Part shown: positions 35,947 through 45,327 of the stretch, one piece after another | Position numbering within the stretch: position 1 is the stretch's first letter | Layout: each line of letters starts with the position of its first letter | Assembly (NCBI GenBank): GCA_041394325.1 | Contig: JAWKIJ010000001.1 | Span: 2,790,001-2,854,000 of the forward strand | Length of the DNA stretch: 64,000 bases | Direction of reading: 5' to 3' | DNA from: JAWKIJ01 sp041394325 | GTDB taxonomy: Bacteria > Actinomycetota > Acidimicrobiia > Acidimicrobiales > Microtrichaceae | Program-made: the position numbers and the translations under genes | Notes under the pieces: model-generated | Databases searched by the model: none | Told to the model about the DNA's origin: nothing | The model's input: the letters and a program-made list of their open reading frames with translations, nothing else

Positions 35947-37353
35947 GTGAGCAGCCCCCGCACCTTGAGCCAGAAGATCTGGGACGCGCACGTCGTCCGT
36001 CACGTCGAGGGCGAACCGGATCTGTTGTTCATCGACCTCCACCTCGTGCACGAGGTCACGAGCCCCCAGGCCTTCGACGGCCTCCGCCTCAACGGCCGCC
36101 GTCCCCGCCATCCGGAGCTGACGATCGCGATCGAGGACCACAACATCCCCACCAAGGACATCGACAAACCCGTCGCGGATCCGATCTCGGCGCGCCAGCT
36201 CGAGGTGCTCGCGCAGAACACCGCCGAGTTCGGGATCCGGCACTTCCCCATGGGCGACCCCAACAACGGGATCGTCCACGTGGTCGGCCCCGAGCAGGGC
36301 ATGACGCTCCCGGGCATGACCATCGTGTGCGGCGACAGCCACACTGCGACCCACGGTGCATTCGGCGCGCTGGCCTTCGGGATCGGCACGTCGGAGGTCG
36401 AGCATGTCCTCGCCACGCAGACCCTCAGCCAGCCCCGCCTCGGAACGCTCGCGCTCACGGTGAACGGCGACCTTCCACCCGGCTCCACCGCCAAGGACGT
36501 GATCCTGGCGATCCTCGCCCGTATCGGTACCGGCGGCGGCATCGGTTACATCGCCGAGTACCGCGGCTCGACCATCGAGGCCCTCTCGATGGAGGGCCGG
36601 ATGACCGTGTGCAACATGTCGATCGAGGGCGGCGCGAAGGCCGGCCTGATCGCCCCCGACCAGACGACCTTCGATTACCTTCAGGGCCGGCCCCACGCCC
36701 CCCGGGGTGACGCCTGGGCCGAGGCGCTCGCCGACTGGCGCGACCTGCGCACCGACGACGACTCGACCTTCGACAAGGAGGTCACCTTCGACGCCGCCGA
36801 GATCGGTCCACACGTCAGTTGGGGCACCAACCCGGGCCAGGTCATCCCCATCGACGGCCGCATCCCCTCACCTGACGACTTCGCCGACCCGACGCTTCGT
36901 GGCGCGGCCGAACGTGCCCTGGAGTACATGGATCTCACCGCCGGTACCCCCATCCGGCAGGTGGGTGTCGACGTGGTGTTCATCGGGAGCTGCACCAACA
37001 GCCGCATCGAGGACCTGCGGGCTGCCGCCGCGGTGGCCAAGGGCCACAAGGTGGCGTCGGGTATCACCACCTATGTGGTGCCGGGCAGCCACCGGGTGAA
37101 GGCCCAGGCCGAGGCCGAGGGACTCGACCGGGTGTTCACCGAGGCGGGCTTCGACTGGCGTGAGCCGGGATGTTCGATGTGCCTGGCGATGAACCCCGAC
37201 AAGCTGGAGCCCGGCCAGCGCTCCGCATCGACCTCGAACCGCAACTACGAGGGCCGCCAGGGCAGGGGCGGGCGCACCCACCTGGTCTCGCCCGCAGTCG
37301 CGGCCGCCACCGCGATCGCAGGGCACTTCACCACCCCCGACCAACTCGACTGA
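35947..37353 (+). CDS. leuC: 3-isopropylmalate dehydratase large subunit
   Basis: [4Fe-4S] hydrolyase, LeuC. GTG start at 35947 (SSPRTLSQKIWDAHVV), 468 residues. Blocks: DLHLVHEVTSPQAFDGLRLNGR, IVCGDSHTATHGAFGALAFGIGTSEVEHVLATQ, FIGSCTNSRIEDLRAAA and EPGCSMCLAMNPDKL, giving the three cluster cysteines. Frame intact. Forms a two-gene operon with leuD; the same enzyme serves citramalate isomerisation. Confidence 0.95.
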   Translation: MSSPRTLSQKIWDAHVVRHVEGEPDLLFIDLHLVHEVTSPQAFDGLRLNGRRPRHPELTIAIEDHNIPTKDIDKPVADPISARQLEVLAQNTAEFGIRHFPMGDPNNGIVHVVGPEQGMTLPGMTIVCGDSHTATHGAFGALAFGIGTSEVEHVLATQTLSQPRLGTLALTVNGDLPPGSTAKDVILAILARIGTGGGIGYIAEYRGSTIEALSMEGRMTVCNMSIEGGAKAGLIAPDQTTFDYLQGRPHAPRGDAWAEALADWRDLRTDDDSTFDKEVTFDAAEIGPHVSWGTNPGQVIPIDGRIPSPDDFADPTLRGAAERALEYMDLTAGTPIRQVGVDVVFIGSCTNSRIEDLRAAAAVAKGHKVASGITTYVVPGSHRVKAQAEAEGLDRVFTEAGFDWREPGCSMCLAMNPDKLEPGQRSASTSNRNYEGRQGRGGRTHLVSPAVAAATAIAGHFTTPDQLD

Positions 37354-37379
37354 CCGACCACGCCCCCACGGAGTTCCTG

Positions 37380-37976
37380 ATGAAGGCCGTCCAGATCATC
37401 ACCGGCACCGCCCTACCGCTCGACCGGTCCGACGTCGACACCGACCAGATCATCCCCAGCGATTGGCTCAAACGGGTCGAGCGCACCGGTTTCGAAAAGG
37501 GACTGTTCTCGGAGTGGCGCGACGACCCCGACTTCGTGATGAACCAGGAGCGGTACCAGGGTGCGACGATCCTGGTGGCGGGGCCGAACTTCGGCACCGG
37601 CTCGAGCCGTGAGCACGCGGTGTGGGCGATCCAGCAGGCGGGCTTCGAGGCGGTCGTCTCACCCCGGTTCGGGCCGATCTTCGTGAACAACGCCTCCAAC
37701 TGCGGGCTGTTGCCCGTGGCGGTGAGCCCCACCGACGGTGAGCGACTGCTGCGGGCGATCGAGGCCGACCCGACCCTCGAGCTGACCATCGACGTGGAGC
37801 GCCGCACCCTGGAGGCACCGGCGATCGGCCTCGCCATCGAGTTCCCCCTCGACGACTCGGTCCAGCACCGACTCCTGAACGGCCTCGATGACATCGGCAT
37901 CACCCTTTCCCACGACGCGGACATCGACCGCTTCGAATCACACCGGCCCGACTGGATGCCCGTCACCACCGCCTGA
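37380..37976 (+). CDS. leuD: 3-isopropylmalate dehydratase small subunit
   Basis: 198 residues from ATG 37380, 26 bases after leuC. Swivelling domain: GTALPLDRSDVDTDQIIPSDWLK, PNFGTGSSREHAVWAIQQAGFEAVVSPRFGPIFVNNASNCGLLPV. Completes the isomerase with LeuC. A strong hairpin follows the stop. Confidence 0.95.
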   Translation: MKAVQIITGTALPLDRSDVDTDQIIPSDWLKRVERTGFEKGLFSEWRDDPDFVMNQERYQGATILVAGPNFGTGSSREHAVWAIQQAGFEAVVSPRFGPIFVNNASNCGLLPVAVSPTDGERLLRAIEADPTLELTIDVERRTLEAPAIGLAIEFPLDDSVQHRLLNGLDDIGITLSHDADIDRFESHRPDWMPVTTA

Positions 37977-37982
37977 GGATTT

Positions 37983-38013
37983 CCGATCCCGACCGGGAAC
38001 CGATCGGGATCGG
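37983..38013 (+). terminator. Hairpin after leuCD
   Basis: A perfect 10-base stem (CCGATCCCGA / TCGGGATCGG) seven bases after the leuD stop and 18 bases before the next start. No clear T run, so termination may be partial. Confidence 0.5.
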
Positions 38014-38030
38014 GCATCGTCAGAGTGGGT

Positions 38031-40178
38031 ATGGCTACCGACGTCGACCCACGAACCCCCACCCGACGCTCTCGTCGGCTCACCAGAGCCCTCGCCGCGC
38101 GATCCGCAGTGACCGCCGTGGCGGGCGTGGCGATCGCCGCGTCGACACTCTCGGGATGCTCGAAGCAATACCGGGACTCGATCGGCCTGGTTGCGGAGCT
38201 CCGCCCCTACCGAGGTTGTGACCAACTGCTCGATGACCTCAGGTCCTTCGGGCAGGAGCGGGTCCGATCGACGACCGACTTCGATACCGGCGTCGGGGAA
38301 TCGCTGGTGCAAACCGACCGCGTCGCAGGCCGAGCCGCCTCGGCGGCGCCGCAGCCGATGGATGCGGGCACCGTCGCCGGGCCCGCCGTCGAGGACGCTC
38401 CCGGCGAGGCCTCCTCCACCGGTACCAACAACCAGGAGGCCGATGTCGACGAGGCCGACATGGTCAAGGTCGTCGGGGACCGTGTCGTCACGGTCTCGCG
38501 CGGGCGCCTCGTCGTGCTCTCCATGGCAGGGGGATCACCGGCACTCATCGGCAGCGTCGATCTACCCGGCACGACCTCGGCCGGCACCCTTCTCGTACAG
38601 GGCGACCGGGCCATCGTCATCGGACAGGGCGACGATGCCCGCTCGCGGCTCACGGAGGTGTCACTACACGGTGACCCGGCGGTATCCAAGAGCTTGGAGG
38701 TCGACGGCACCGTCCTCGACGGCAGAGAGCACGACGGCACGATCCGCCTGGTGATGTCGAGTGAGCTCGGCGGGCGGATTCCCGTCGTGCAGCCCGGCTC
38801 CGACACGTCGGCGTCGCTCGACCAGGCCCGGCGGGCGAATCTCGATGCGATCAGGCGGTCGACGATCGAGGACTGGATGCCCCAGGTCCACGATGGGGGA
38901 AAGTCCCGGCCGCTGCTGCCCTGCGACCGAATGATGCGCCCTGCGGAGGCCTCGGGACTCGGCCTCTTGTCGATCCTGAGCATGGCCGACGGACTGGACT
39001 CCCTGACCGGCACCGCCATCGTCGCCGACACCGGCATCACGTACGCGAGCACCACGGGGCTCTACGTGGCGACGTCAGGGTGGCCGACCGCGGACCGCGA
39101 TGACACCGAAACTCCGAGGACACCCCCCACGGACGGGCCGGTGACCGACATACACCGCTTCGCCATCACAGGGGACGCCCCCGCTGCATACGAGGCATCC
39201 GGACGGATCGAGGGGTCGATCCTCAACCAGTATTCGATGAGCGAATCACACGGACGACTCCGCGTGGCCACGACCCGCCGGTCCTCCGCCACCGCCGCCT
39301 GCCCGTCGGAGCGAGGTTGCATCGAACCCATGCGGGCCGGCGGGACCGACAGCCAGGTCGTCATACTCGAACGCGACGGCACCTCGCTCAAGGAGATCGG
39401 CCGCGTCGACGGCCTCGGCAAAGGCGAGCAGATCAAGGCAGTGCGTTACGTCGGCGACACGGCGTATGTGGTGACGTTCCGACAGACCGACCCGCTGTAC
39501 GTCCTGGACCTGTCGGCTCCGACCGCCCCGCGTCTGGTCGGCGAGTTGAAGCTGCCGGGCTTCAGCCAATACCTGCATCCGGTCGGCGACGACCTGCTGC
39601 TCGGGGTCGGCGTCGACGGGGACGACGACGGGCAGACCGACGGCGCCAAGGTTTCCCTGTTCGACGTCTCCGACCCGCTGCATCCCGTCGAGGCGTCGAA
39701 GTGGACCTCTCGAGCGCAGTTCGAGTTCATGACGGGCTACGACCCCCACGCCTTCCATTGGGACGCGTCACGCTCGACGGTCCTGCTCCCGTACCTCGGC
39801 GCCTGCTTCGAGAACGACTGTGAGGAGGAGGCGTCGGGTGTCCTGGTGGTGAGGATCGAAGGCCGGAGCCTTACCGAGATCGGACGGATCCGTCACCACG
39901 GGACCGGGAGCACGGTCGAGCCACCCAGCGGCCCGGCGACGACCACCACGGTTGCCGGCGAGTCGACCGCTGGGATCGGCGAGTCGACCGCTGGGATCGG
40001 GGCCGACGGGGTCGCCGCCCCCGATCCGGGCGTGGCGGCGCCGGTCGTTCCGTTGGATCCCCTGGCGAGGATCGAACGGGTCTTCGTGATGGGCGACCGC
40101 ATCGTCACCGTCTCGGACGAAATGCTCGCTGCGCACACCGTCGACGACCTGCAGCTCGTCGGCTCCGTCCGGTGGTGA
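38031..40178 (+). CDS. Secreted lipoprotein with C-terminal beta-propeller (COG4880 type)
   Basis: 715 residues from ATG 38031. A basic leader and TAVAGVAIAASTLSGC give a lipobox at about residue 43. The segment TGTNNQEADVDEADMVKVVGDRVV is the signature of the beta-propeller secreted proteins common in actinobacteria and archaea; blades follow to the end (for example ADTGITYASTTGLYVATS and FDVSDPLHPVEASKW). Function unknown; probably envelope associated. A 21-base tandem duplication near the C-terminus repeats the peptide GESTAGI twice. Confidence 0.75.
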   Translation: MATDVDPRTPTRRSRRLTRALAARSAVTAVAGVAIAASTLSGCSKQYRDSIGLVAELRPYRGCDQLLDDLRSFGQERVRSTTDFDTGVGESLVQTDRVAGRAASAAPQPMDAGTVAGPAVEDAPGEASSTGTNNQEADVDEADMVKVVGDRVVTVSRGRLVVLSMAGGSPALIGSVDLPGTTSAGTLLVQGDRAIVIGQGDDARSRLTEVSLHGDPAVSKSLEVDGTVLDGREHDGTIRLVMSSELGGRIPVVQPGSDTSASLDQARRANLDAIRRSTIEDWMPQVHDGGKSRPLLPCDRMMRPAEASGLGLLSILSMADGLDSLTGTAIVADTGITYASTTGLYVATSGWPTADRDDTETPRTPPTDGPVTDIHRFAITGDAPAAYEASGRIEGSILNQYSMSESHGRLRVATTRRSSATAACPSERGCIEPMRAGGTDSQVVILERDGTSLKEIGRVDGLGKGEQIKAVRYVGDTAYVVTFRQTDPLYVLDLSAPTAPRLVGELKLPGFSQYLHPVGDDLLLGVGVDGDDDGQTDGAKVSLFDVSDPLHPVEASKWTSRAQFEFMTGYDPHAFHWDASRSTVLLPYLGACFENDCEEEASGVLVVRIEGRSLTEIGRIRHHGTGSTVEPPSGPATTTTVAGESTAGIGESTAGIGADGVAAPDPGVAAPVVPLDPLARIERVFVMGDRIVTVSDEMLAAHTVDDLQLVGSVRW
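39957..39998 (+). repeat. 21-base in-frame tandem duplication
   Basis: Two exact copies, each beginning GGCGAGTCGACCGCTGGG, inside the low-complexity linker of the propeller lipoprotein. It adds one GESTAGI unit and keeps the frame. Confidence 0.8.
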
Positions 40179-40218
40179 TCGACCGCCGGCCCTCTCTTGG
40201 AGCTCGGAGGCCGTGACC

Positions 40219-41784
40219 TCAGCAGCGGACGGCGATCACCGAGCGGACCCCGGCGTGGCGGGAGAGCCCGTCGACGACCGAGCTCGGCACCTGTTCGGTG
40301 GTGGCGAGCACCATCAGCGCGGATGCACCGTCGGCGTCCTGACCGACGACCATGTCGGAGATGTTCACCCCGGAGTCGCCCACCGCCGCACCGATCGTGC
40401 CGATCATCCCCGGTACGTCGTCGTTGCGCACGACCAACATGTGCTCCGCCGGACGGATGTCGACGGTGTGGTCGTCGATCATGACGATCTTGGGAACGCC
40501 GTTCAGCCCGGTCAGGGTGCCCGACACGGCGTGACCGCCACTGCGCACCGTCACCAGGTTCACGTAGTCCTTGGGGGTGGTGGACACCGTCGGCCGGACC
40601 TCGATCCCGCGATCCTCGGCCAACTGCGGTGCGTTGACATAGGAAACCGGTGAATCGCTCGTGCGCCCGAAATAGCCCTTCAGGACGGCGAGCGTGAGGA
40701 TGCGCGTGTCGTAGGCGCCGATCTGGCCGTCATAGGAGATCTCCAGCGTTCCGGCCGCGCTCGCGCTGAGCCCCGACAGGATCGCGCCGAGGCGCTCGGC
40801 CAGCGCCTGGTAGGGCCGCACGGTCTCGGAGGCCTCACCGGCCTCGATGTTGACCGCGAACGGGACGAACTCACCGGCCAGCGCGAGCTCCACCATGTCG
40901 GCGATGGTGTCACCTGCCTTGTCCTGCGCCTCTACCGTCGAGGCTCCAAGGTGAGGGGTGACGACCACCTGGTCCAGCCCGAACAGCGGCGAATCGGTGC
41001 AGGGCTCCTTGTCGAACACGTCGAGTGCCGCGCCCGCCACCCGACCGGAGCGGATTGCGTCGGCCAGCGCGGCCTCGTCGACGATCCCACCGCGTGCGAC
41101 GTTGACGATGCGCAGTTCCGGCTTCGCCTTCTTCAGCAGCTCGGCGCCGACCAGGCCGATGGTGTCGGGGGTCTTGGCCAGGTGCAGAGTGACGAAGTCG
41201 GCCCGCTCGACGAGGGCGTCGAGGTCGACCAGATCGACCGACATCCGACGCGCGGCGTCGTCGGTGACGAAGGGGTCGTAGGCGATCAGTCGCATGCCGA
41301 ACGCGAGTGCCCGCTGTGCGACCAGCTTCCCGATGCGACCCAGGCCGATGATGCCGAGGGTCTTGTCGCTGAGCTCCACCCCGTTCCACTTCGACCGCTC
41401 CCAACGACCGGCCTTGAGGGCGGCATGGGCCTGGGGAACGTTGCGGGCCTGTGCCAAGAGCAACGCCATGGTGTGCTCGGCCGCGGACAGCGTGTTCGAC
41501 TGTGGTGCGTTGACGACCATCACCCCACGCTCGGTGGCCGCGTCGGTGTCGACGTTGTCGAGGCCGATTCCCGCGCGACCGACGACGACGAGATCCGACC
41601 CGGCCTCGAGCACCTCACCGGTGACCTGGGTCGCGGAGCGGATGATCAACGCGTGCGCGCCCTTGACCAGGTCGAGGAGGGACTCGGGCGTCCAGTCGAG
41701 CTGCACGTCGACCTCGTGGCCCGCATCGCGGAGTCGTTGCAGGCCGTTGTCGGCGATCTTCTCGGTTACCAGTACTCGTGCCAC
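40219..41784 (-). CDS. serA: D-3-phosphoglycerate dehydrogenase
   Basis: First step of serine synthesis. GTG start at 41784 (ARVLVTEKIADNGLQRL), 521 residues: the long actinobacterial type. Substrate domain, Rossmann motif LGIIGLGRIGKLVAQRA, catalytic NVARGGIVDE and TPHLGAST, an intervening ASB domain, then a C-terminal ACT domain (HMLVVRNDDVPGMIGTIGAAVGDSGVNISDM) that senses serine. Frame intact. The rest of the serine pathway (serC) lies 3.5 kb away. Confidence 0.95.
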   Translation of the reverse strand: MARVLVTEKIADNGLQRLRDAGHEVDVQLDWTPESLLDLVKGAHALIIRSATQVTGEVLEAGSDLVVVGRAGIGLDNVDTDAATERGVMVVNAPQSNTLSAAEHTMALLLAQARNVPQAHAALKAGRWERSKWNGVELSDKTLGIIGLGRIGKLVAQRALAFGMRLIAYDPFVTDDAARRMSVDLVDLDALVERADFVTLHLAKTPDTIGLVGAELLKKAKPELRIVNVARGGIVDEAALADAIRSGRVAGAALDVFDKEPCTDSPLFGLDQVVVTPHLGASTVEAQDKAGDTIADMVELALAGEFVPFAVNIEAGEASETVRPYQALAERLGAILSGLSASAAGTLEISYDGQIGAYDTRILTLAVLKGYFGRTSDSPVSYVNAPQLAEDRGIEVRPTVSTTPKDYVNLVTVRSGGHAVSGTLTGLNGVPKIVMIDDHTVDIRPAEHMLVVRNDDVPGMIGTIGAAVGDSGVNISDMVVGQDADGASALMVLATTEQVPSSVVDGLSRHAGVRSVIAVRC

Positions 41785-41858
41785 GTCCGACGATGCTAAC
41801 GGTGCCTCCGATCCCCTCCGGCCGCCCAATCGCCGCACCGACACCGGCGACGGTCCGG

Positions 41859-43967
41859 CTACGGGGGCCCCAGGTCGAACACACGCAGATAGAAGGACCG
41901 CTCGGCTTCGAGTGCGCTGACGATGGTCTCGACCCGGCGGAAGCCGTGGCCCTCCCCTTCGAACATGAAGACCTCGTGGTCGACCCCGCGTTCGGCGAGC
42001 TCCGCGGCCAGGGCCTCGGTCTGCGACGCGGGAACGACCGGGTCGGCCGTTCCCTGCATCAACAGCAGCGGCACGTCGAGGCGGTCGAGGTGCGCCAGCG
42101 GCGATCGGGCGCGGTAGGTGTCGGCCTCCTCGGGATAGGGCCCGACCAGGTTGTCGAGATAACGCGACTCGAACTTGTGGTCATCGAAGCGCATCGCGAC
42201 CAGGTCGAACACCCCGTAGAGCGCACAGGCGGCACTGAACAACCCGCGGTCCGGCCCCGTGACCGCGGCGAGAGCGGTGAACCCACCCGCGCTCGAACCC
42301 CGGATCGCCACACGGTCACCGTCGACACGCCCCGACCCGACCAGGAAGCGCACCGCGGCGGCGCAGTCCGCGACGTCGACGACGCCCCATCGCCCGTACA
42401 ACGCCCGCCGGTAGCGACGCCCGTACCCGGTGCTGCCGCGGTAGTCAACCTCCACGACGGCGAACCCCCGGCTCGTCCAGAACTGGGTGCGCATCACCAG
42501 CTCCGGCTCGGCCGAGCTGGTCGGGCCTCCGTGCACAGTGACGATCAAGGGGGGCCGGGTGCCGGTGGGAGCGCCGAAGTCGGGGTTCGTGGGCGGGTGG
42601 AAGATCCCGTGTGCGACGGCATCCGACGTGGTGGGAAACGTGATCGGGTGCCCAACCGAGAGCCACGACGATGCCGGCAGCGCCTGACCGCGGCTCAGGG
42701 TGCGGACCGATCCGAGCGTCCCCAGCGGACCCACCGTCGCGGTCACACAGGAGGAACCCGCTGTGGAGGAGGCTCCCGCGTACGCAACCGTCGAGCCATG
42801 GGCGACGAGGGAGCCGATCGAGGTGTGCGGCGTCTCAATCCTGGCGAACTGCCGGTCGGGGTTGTCGAGCGACCCGATCGCCCCTACCCCCACCCCCGCC
42901 ACGGCAAGCCGATCGACGCCGTCGGCCCGGTACGCGAACACCACCCGATCACCGTCGAGGAACGCGTAGCGTGGCCGGCCGAACAGCCACGGGGGGAGGC
43001 TCACCTCGAAGTGGCCCGCCGCCACCGGGACCGGCTCCCCCGCCGGTGGACCTGCCGACTCGAAGTGATACAGGTTCCACCAGTCGCTCCGATCCGACAC
43101 GAACCAAAGGCGACCCTTCGGATCCCAACGAGGCTCGACGATCGCCTCACCCTCGTCGGAGCAGGGCCCCGATCGGAGCGATCGGTCATTGACGGGACCG
43201 CCGGCGACCATCCGCGCGCCCACCAGCCTCGGCGGAGCGGGTGCGACTCCCGACCTGGTCGCCCCGGGCTCGTCCCCGACCGACCGGTCCAGGCGAGCGA
43301 CCCACAGCTCGGTGCGGTCCCACGGCATGTCGGGATGACGCCAGGCGATCCAGCACAACAGCTCGCCGGTGGGATCGATCCTCGGCGAGGACACGAAGTC
43401 GGCGCCGTCCCACAACACCACGGGATCGCCACCGGTGGAGGGGACCGCTACCAGCCGATTCACCGCCTCGGTGGCGTCTTCGGCGACGCCGCTCTCGCCG
43501 GGGAACGCTTCTTGCACACACACGATCCAGGCATGGTCCGGTGTGGCCACCCCGTCGGCGTGGCGCAGGCCTCGCGGCCTTGTCGGCTCGGGGGTCACCG
43601 GAACCGGCTCCAACAAGCCGTCGCAGCGCCAGATCCGCTGATCCGCGGAGGAGACGAAGTACAGGGTGTCCCCGTCGACCCAGTAGTTGCCGCCGCCATA
43701 ACCGTGCACGGCCGAACGCGCCGAGAGCGGGGGCGCCAGCATCGGCCGCGCCGGGCTCGCCACGCGTGGGTCACCCGGTGACCACGAGCCGTCCGACGAG
43801 CGGGGCACTCTCCACACCTGCCCGCGCCCGTCCTCGGCGGGAAGGCTCTCCTCCCACCAGATCGCATCGGAGGGGATGGCCAGGTCGCCGATACGCGCCG
43901 GCCACCCCGCTACGTCACTAACCGAGATTGGCGAGCGCCAGGTGCCGTAGCGGGTGATCCGAGGCAT
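41859..43967 (-). CDS. Prolyl oligopeptidase-family serine peptidase (S9)
   Basis: 702 residues from ATG 43967 (PRITRYGTWRSPISVSD). An N-terminal beta-propeller region (repeats such as RWDPKGRLWFVSDRS) is followed by an alpha/beta-hydrolase domain: the strand VTVHGGPTSSAEPE, nucleophile in GSSAGGFTALAAV, acid in MQGTADPVVP and His in FEGEGHGFRR. Resembles the S9C acylaminoacyl/dipeptidyl group. No signal peptide, so cytoplasmic. The frame extends upstream of this ATG, overlapping the aminotransferase gene, but that part is not coding-like. Confidence 0.87.
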   Translation of the reverse strand: MPRITRYGTWRSPISVSDVAGWPARIGDLAIPSDAIWWEESLPAEDGRGQVWRVPRSSDGSWSPGDPRVASPARPMLAPPLSARSAVHGYGGGNYWVDGDTLYFVSSADQRIWRCDGLLEPVPVTPEPTRPRGLRHADGVATPDHAWIVCVQEAFPGESGVAEDATEAVNRLVAVPSTGGDPVVLWDGADFVSSPRIDPTGELLCWIAWRHPDMPWDRTELWVARLDRSVGDEPGATRSGVAPAPPRLVGARMVAGGPVNDRSLRSGPCSDEGEAIVEPRWDPKGRLWFVSDRSDWWNLYHFESAGPPAGEPVPVAAGHFEVSLPPWLFGRPRYAFLDGDRVVFAYRADGVDRLAVAGVGVGAIGSLDNPDRQFARIETPHTSIGSLVAHGSTVAYAGASSTAGSSCVTATVGPLGTLGSVRTLSRGQALPASSWLSVGHPITFPTTSDAVAHGIFHPPTNPDFGAPTGTRPPLIVTVHGGPTSSAEPELVMRTQFWTSRGFAVVEVDYRGSTGYGRRYRRALYGRWGVVDVADCAAAVRFLVGSGRVDGDRVAIRGSSAGGFTALAAVTGPDRGLFSAACALYGVFDLVAMRFDDHKFESRYLDNLVGPYPEEADTYRARSPLAHLDRLDVPLLLMQGTADPVVPASQTEALAAELAERGVDHEVFMFEGEGHGFRRVETIVSALEAERSFYLRVFDLGPP

Positions 43968-44010
43968 CGACGGTGCGGCCCGCGGGGTGTGAGGTCCGGC
44001 GAACGCCGGC

Positions 44011-45243
44011 TCAGCCCTTCGCGGCCAGGTCGGCGATGCGCCCGACGCCTTCGACCATGTCGTCGTCGGCCATGGCGAAGCTGAAGCGGGCGTACCCGGG
44101 TGCACCGAACGCCTCGCCCGGCACGAACGCCACCTTCGCAACCTCCAACACGAGGTCGGCGAGTTCGAGCGAGGTGCTCGCCACCCGTCCACCCAGTGGC
44201 CGGTTGAGCAGACCGGTCACGTTGGGGAACGCGTAGAAGGCACCCTGTGGTTCGAGGCAGGTCACACCGTCGATCGCGGCGAGCATCGAATGGATCACGG
44301 TTCGTCGCCGGTCGAAGGCCTCCCGCATCCTCCCCACCACGGACAGGTCCCCGCTGAGAGCCGCGATGGTGGCGCGCTGGCTGACGTTGGCGACGTTGGA
44401 CGTGGCGTGGCTCTGCAGGTTCGTCGCTGCTTTGACGACATCGGAGGGGCCGATCATCCACCCGACGCGCCAACCCGTCATCGCATAGGTCTTGGCGACG
44501 CCGTTGACGACCACGCAGGTGTCGGCCAGTTCGGGGACCAGCGTCGGCATCGATGAGAACTCGGCGTCACCGAAGGTGAGGTGCTCGTAGATCTCGTCGG
44601 TCACCACCCAGATTCCGTGTTCGACGGCCCACCGCCCGATCTCCGCGACCTCGTCGGGCGGGTATACCGCACCGGTGGGGTTCGAGGGCGATACGAACAC
44701 CATCGCCTTGGTCCGTTCGGTCCGGGCGGCCTCCAGCTGTTCGACCCGGACCCGGAAGCCGTGCGCCTCGTCGGTCGCCAGCGCGACCGGCCGACCACCG
44801 GCGAGCGTGATCGACTCGGGGTAGGTGGTCCAGTACGGAGCGGGGAGGAGCACCTCGTCACCGGGGTCGAGCAGGGCGGCGAACGTGTTGTACAGCGCGT
44901 GCTTGCCACCGTTGGTGACCAGCACCTGATCGGGGGCGACCCGGTAGCCCGAGTCGCGGGAGGTCTTCGCGGCGATCGCGTCCTTCAGCGCGGGGATGCC
45001 ACCCGCGGGGGTGTAGCGGTGGTTGGAGGCGTCGCGACAGGCGGCGACGGCGGCCTCGACGATGTAGTCGGGCGTGGGGAAGTCGGGTTCGCCGGCACCG
45101 AAGCCGATCACCGGCTCCCCTGCCGCCTTGAGTGCCTTTGCCTTCGCGTCCACCGCGAGGGTGGCGGAGGGCGCTATCGAGGCGATACGCCGCGAGATCC
45201 GTGGACGGTCTTCCGGCGTGGAACGAGGCTCGGTGGAACTCAC
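44011..45243 (-). CDS. aspC: Class I aminotransferase, aspartate aminotransferase type
   Basis: 410 residues from GTG 45243. PLP-enzyme blocks: GEPVIGFGAGEPDFPTPDYI, NHRYTPAGGIPALKDAIA, VTNGGKHALYNTFAALLDPGDEV, FVSPSNPTGAVYPP, VVTDEIYEHLTFG, and GVAKTYAMTGWRVGW with the Schiff-base lysine. The subgroup matches AspAT of the Ib type (bacterial, Thermus-like), converting aspartate and 2-oxoglutarate. Divergent from serC, with an 84-base shared promoter region. Confidence 0.85.
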   Translation of the reverse strand: MSSTEPRSTPEDRPRISRRIASIAPSATLAVDAKAKALKAAGEPVIGFGAGEPDFPTPDYIVEAAVAACRDASNHRYTPAGGIPALKDAIAAKTSRDSGYRVAPDQVLVTNGGKHALYNTFAALLDPGDEVLLPAPYWTTYPESITLAGGRPVALATDEAHGFRVRVEQLEAARTERTKAMVFVSPSNPTGAVYPPDEVAEIGRWAVEHGIWVVTDEIYEHLTFGDAEFSSMPTLVPELADTCVVVNGVAKTYAMTGWRVGWMIGPSDVVKAATNLQSHATSNVANVSQRATIAALSGDLSVVGRMREAFDRRRTVIHSMLAAIDGVTCLEPQGAFYAFPNVTGLLNRPLGGRVASTSLELADLVLEVAKVAFVPGEAFGAPGYARFSFAMADDDMVEGVGRIADLAAKG

Positions 45244-45327
45244 GGGGCCAATGTAGGTGCCTCGTCCGGTCGGGCCCGACACGATTCGGTTCGGGTGCAC
45301 CGCGACGCCCGCGCAAGACTGGCCTCG

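Noticed and set aside
41778..43781. Plus-strand open frame of 667 codons opposite the S9 peptidase
   Set aside because: Shadow; the minus strand carries the catalytic triad motifs.
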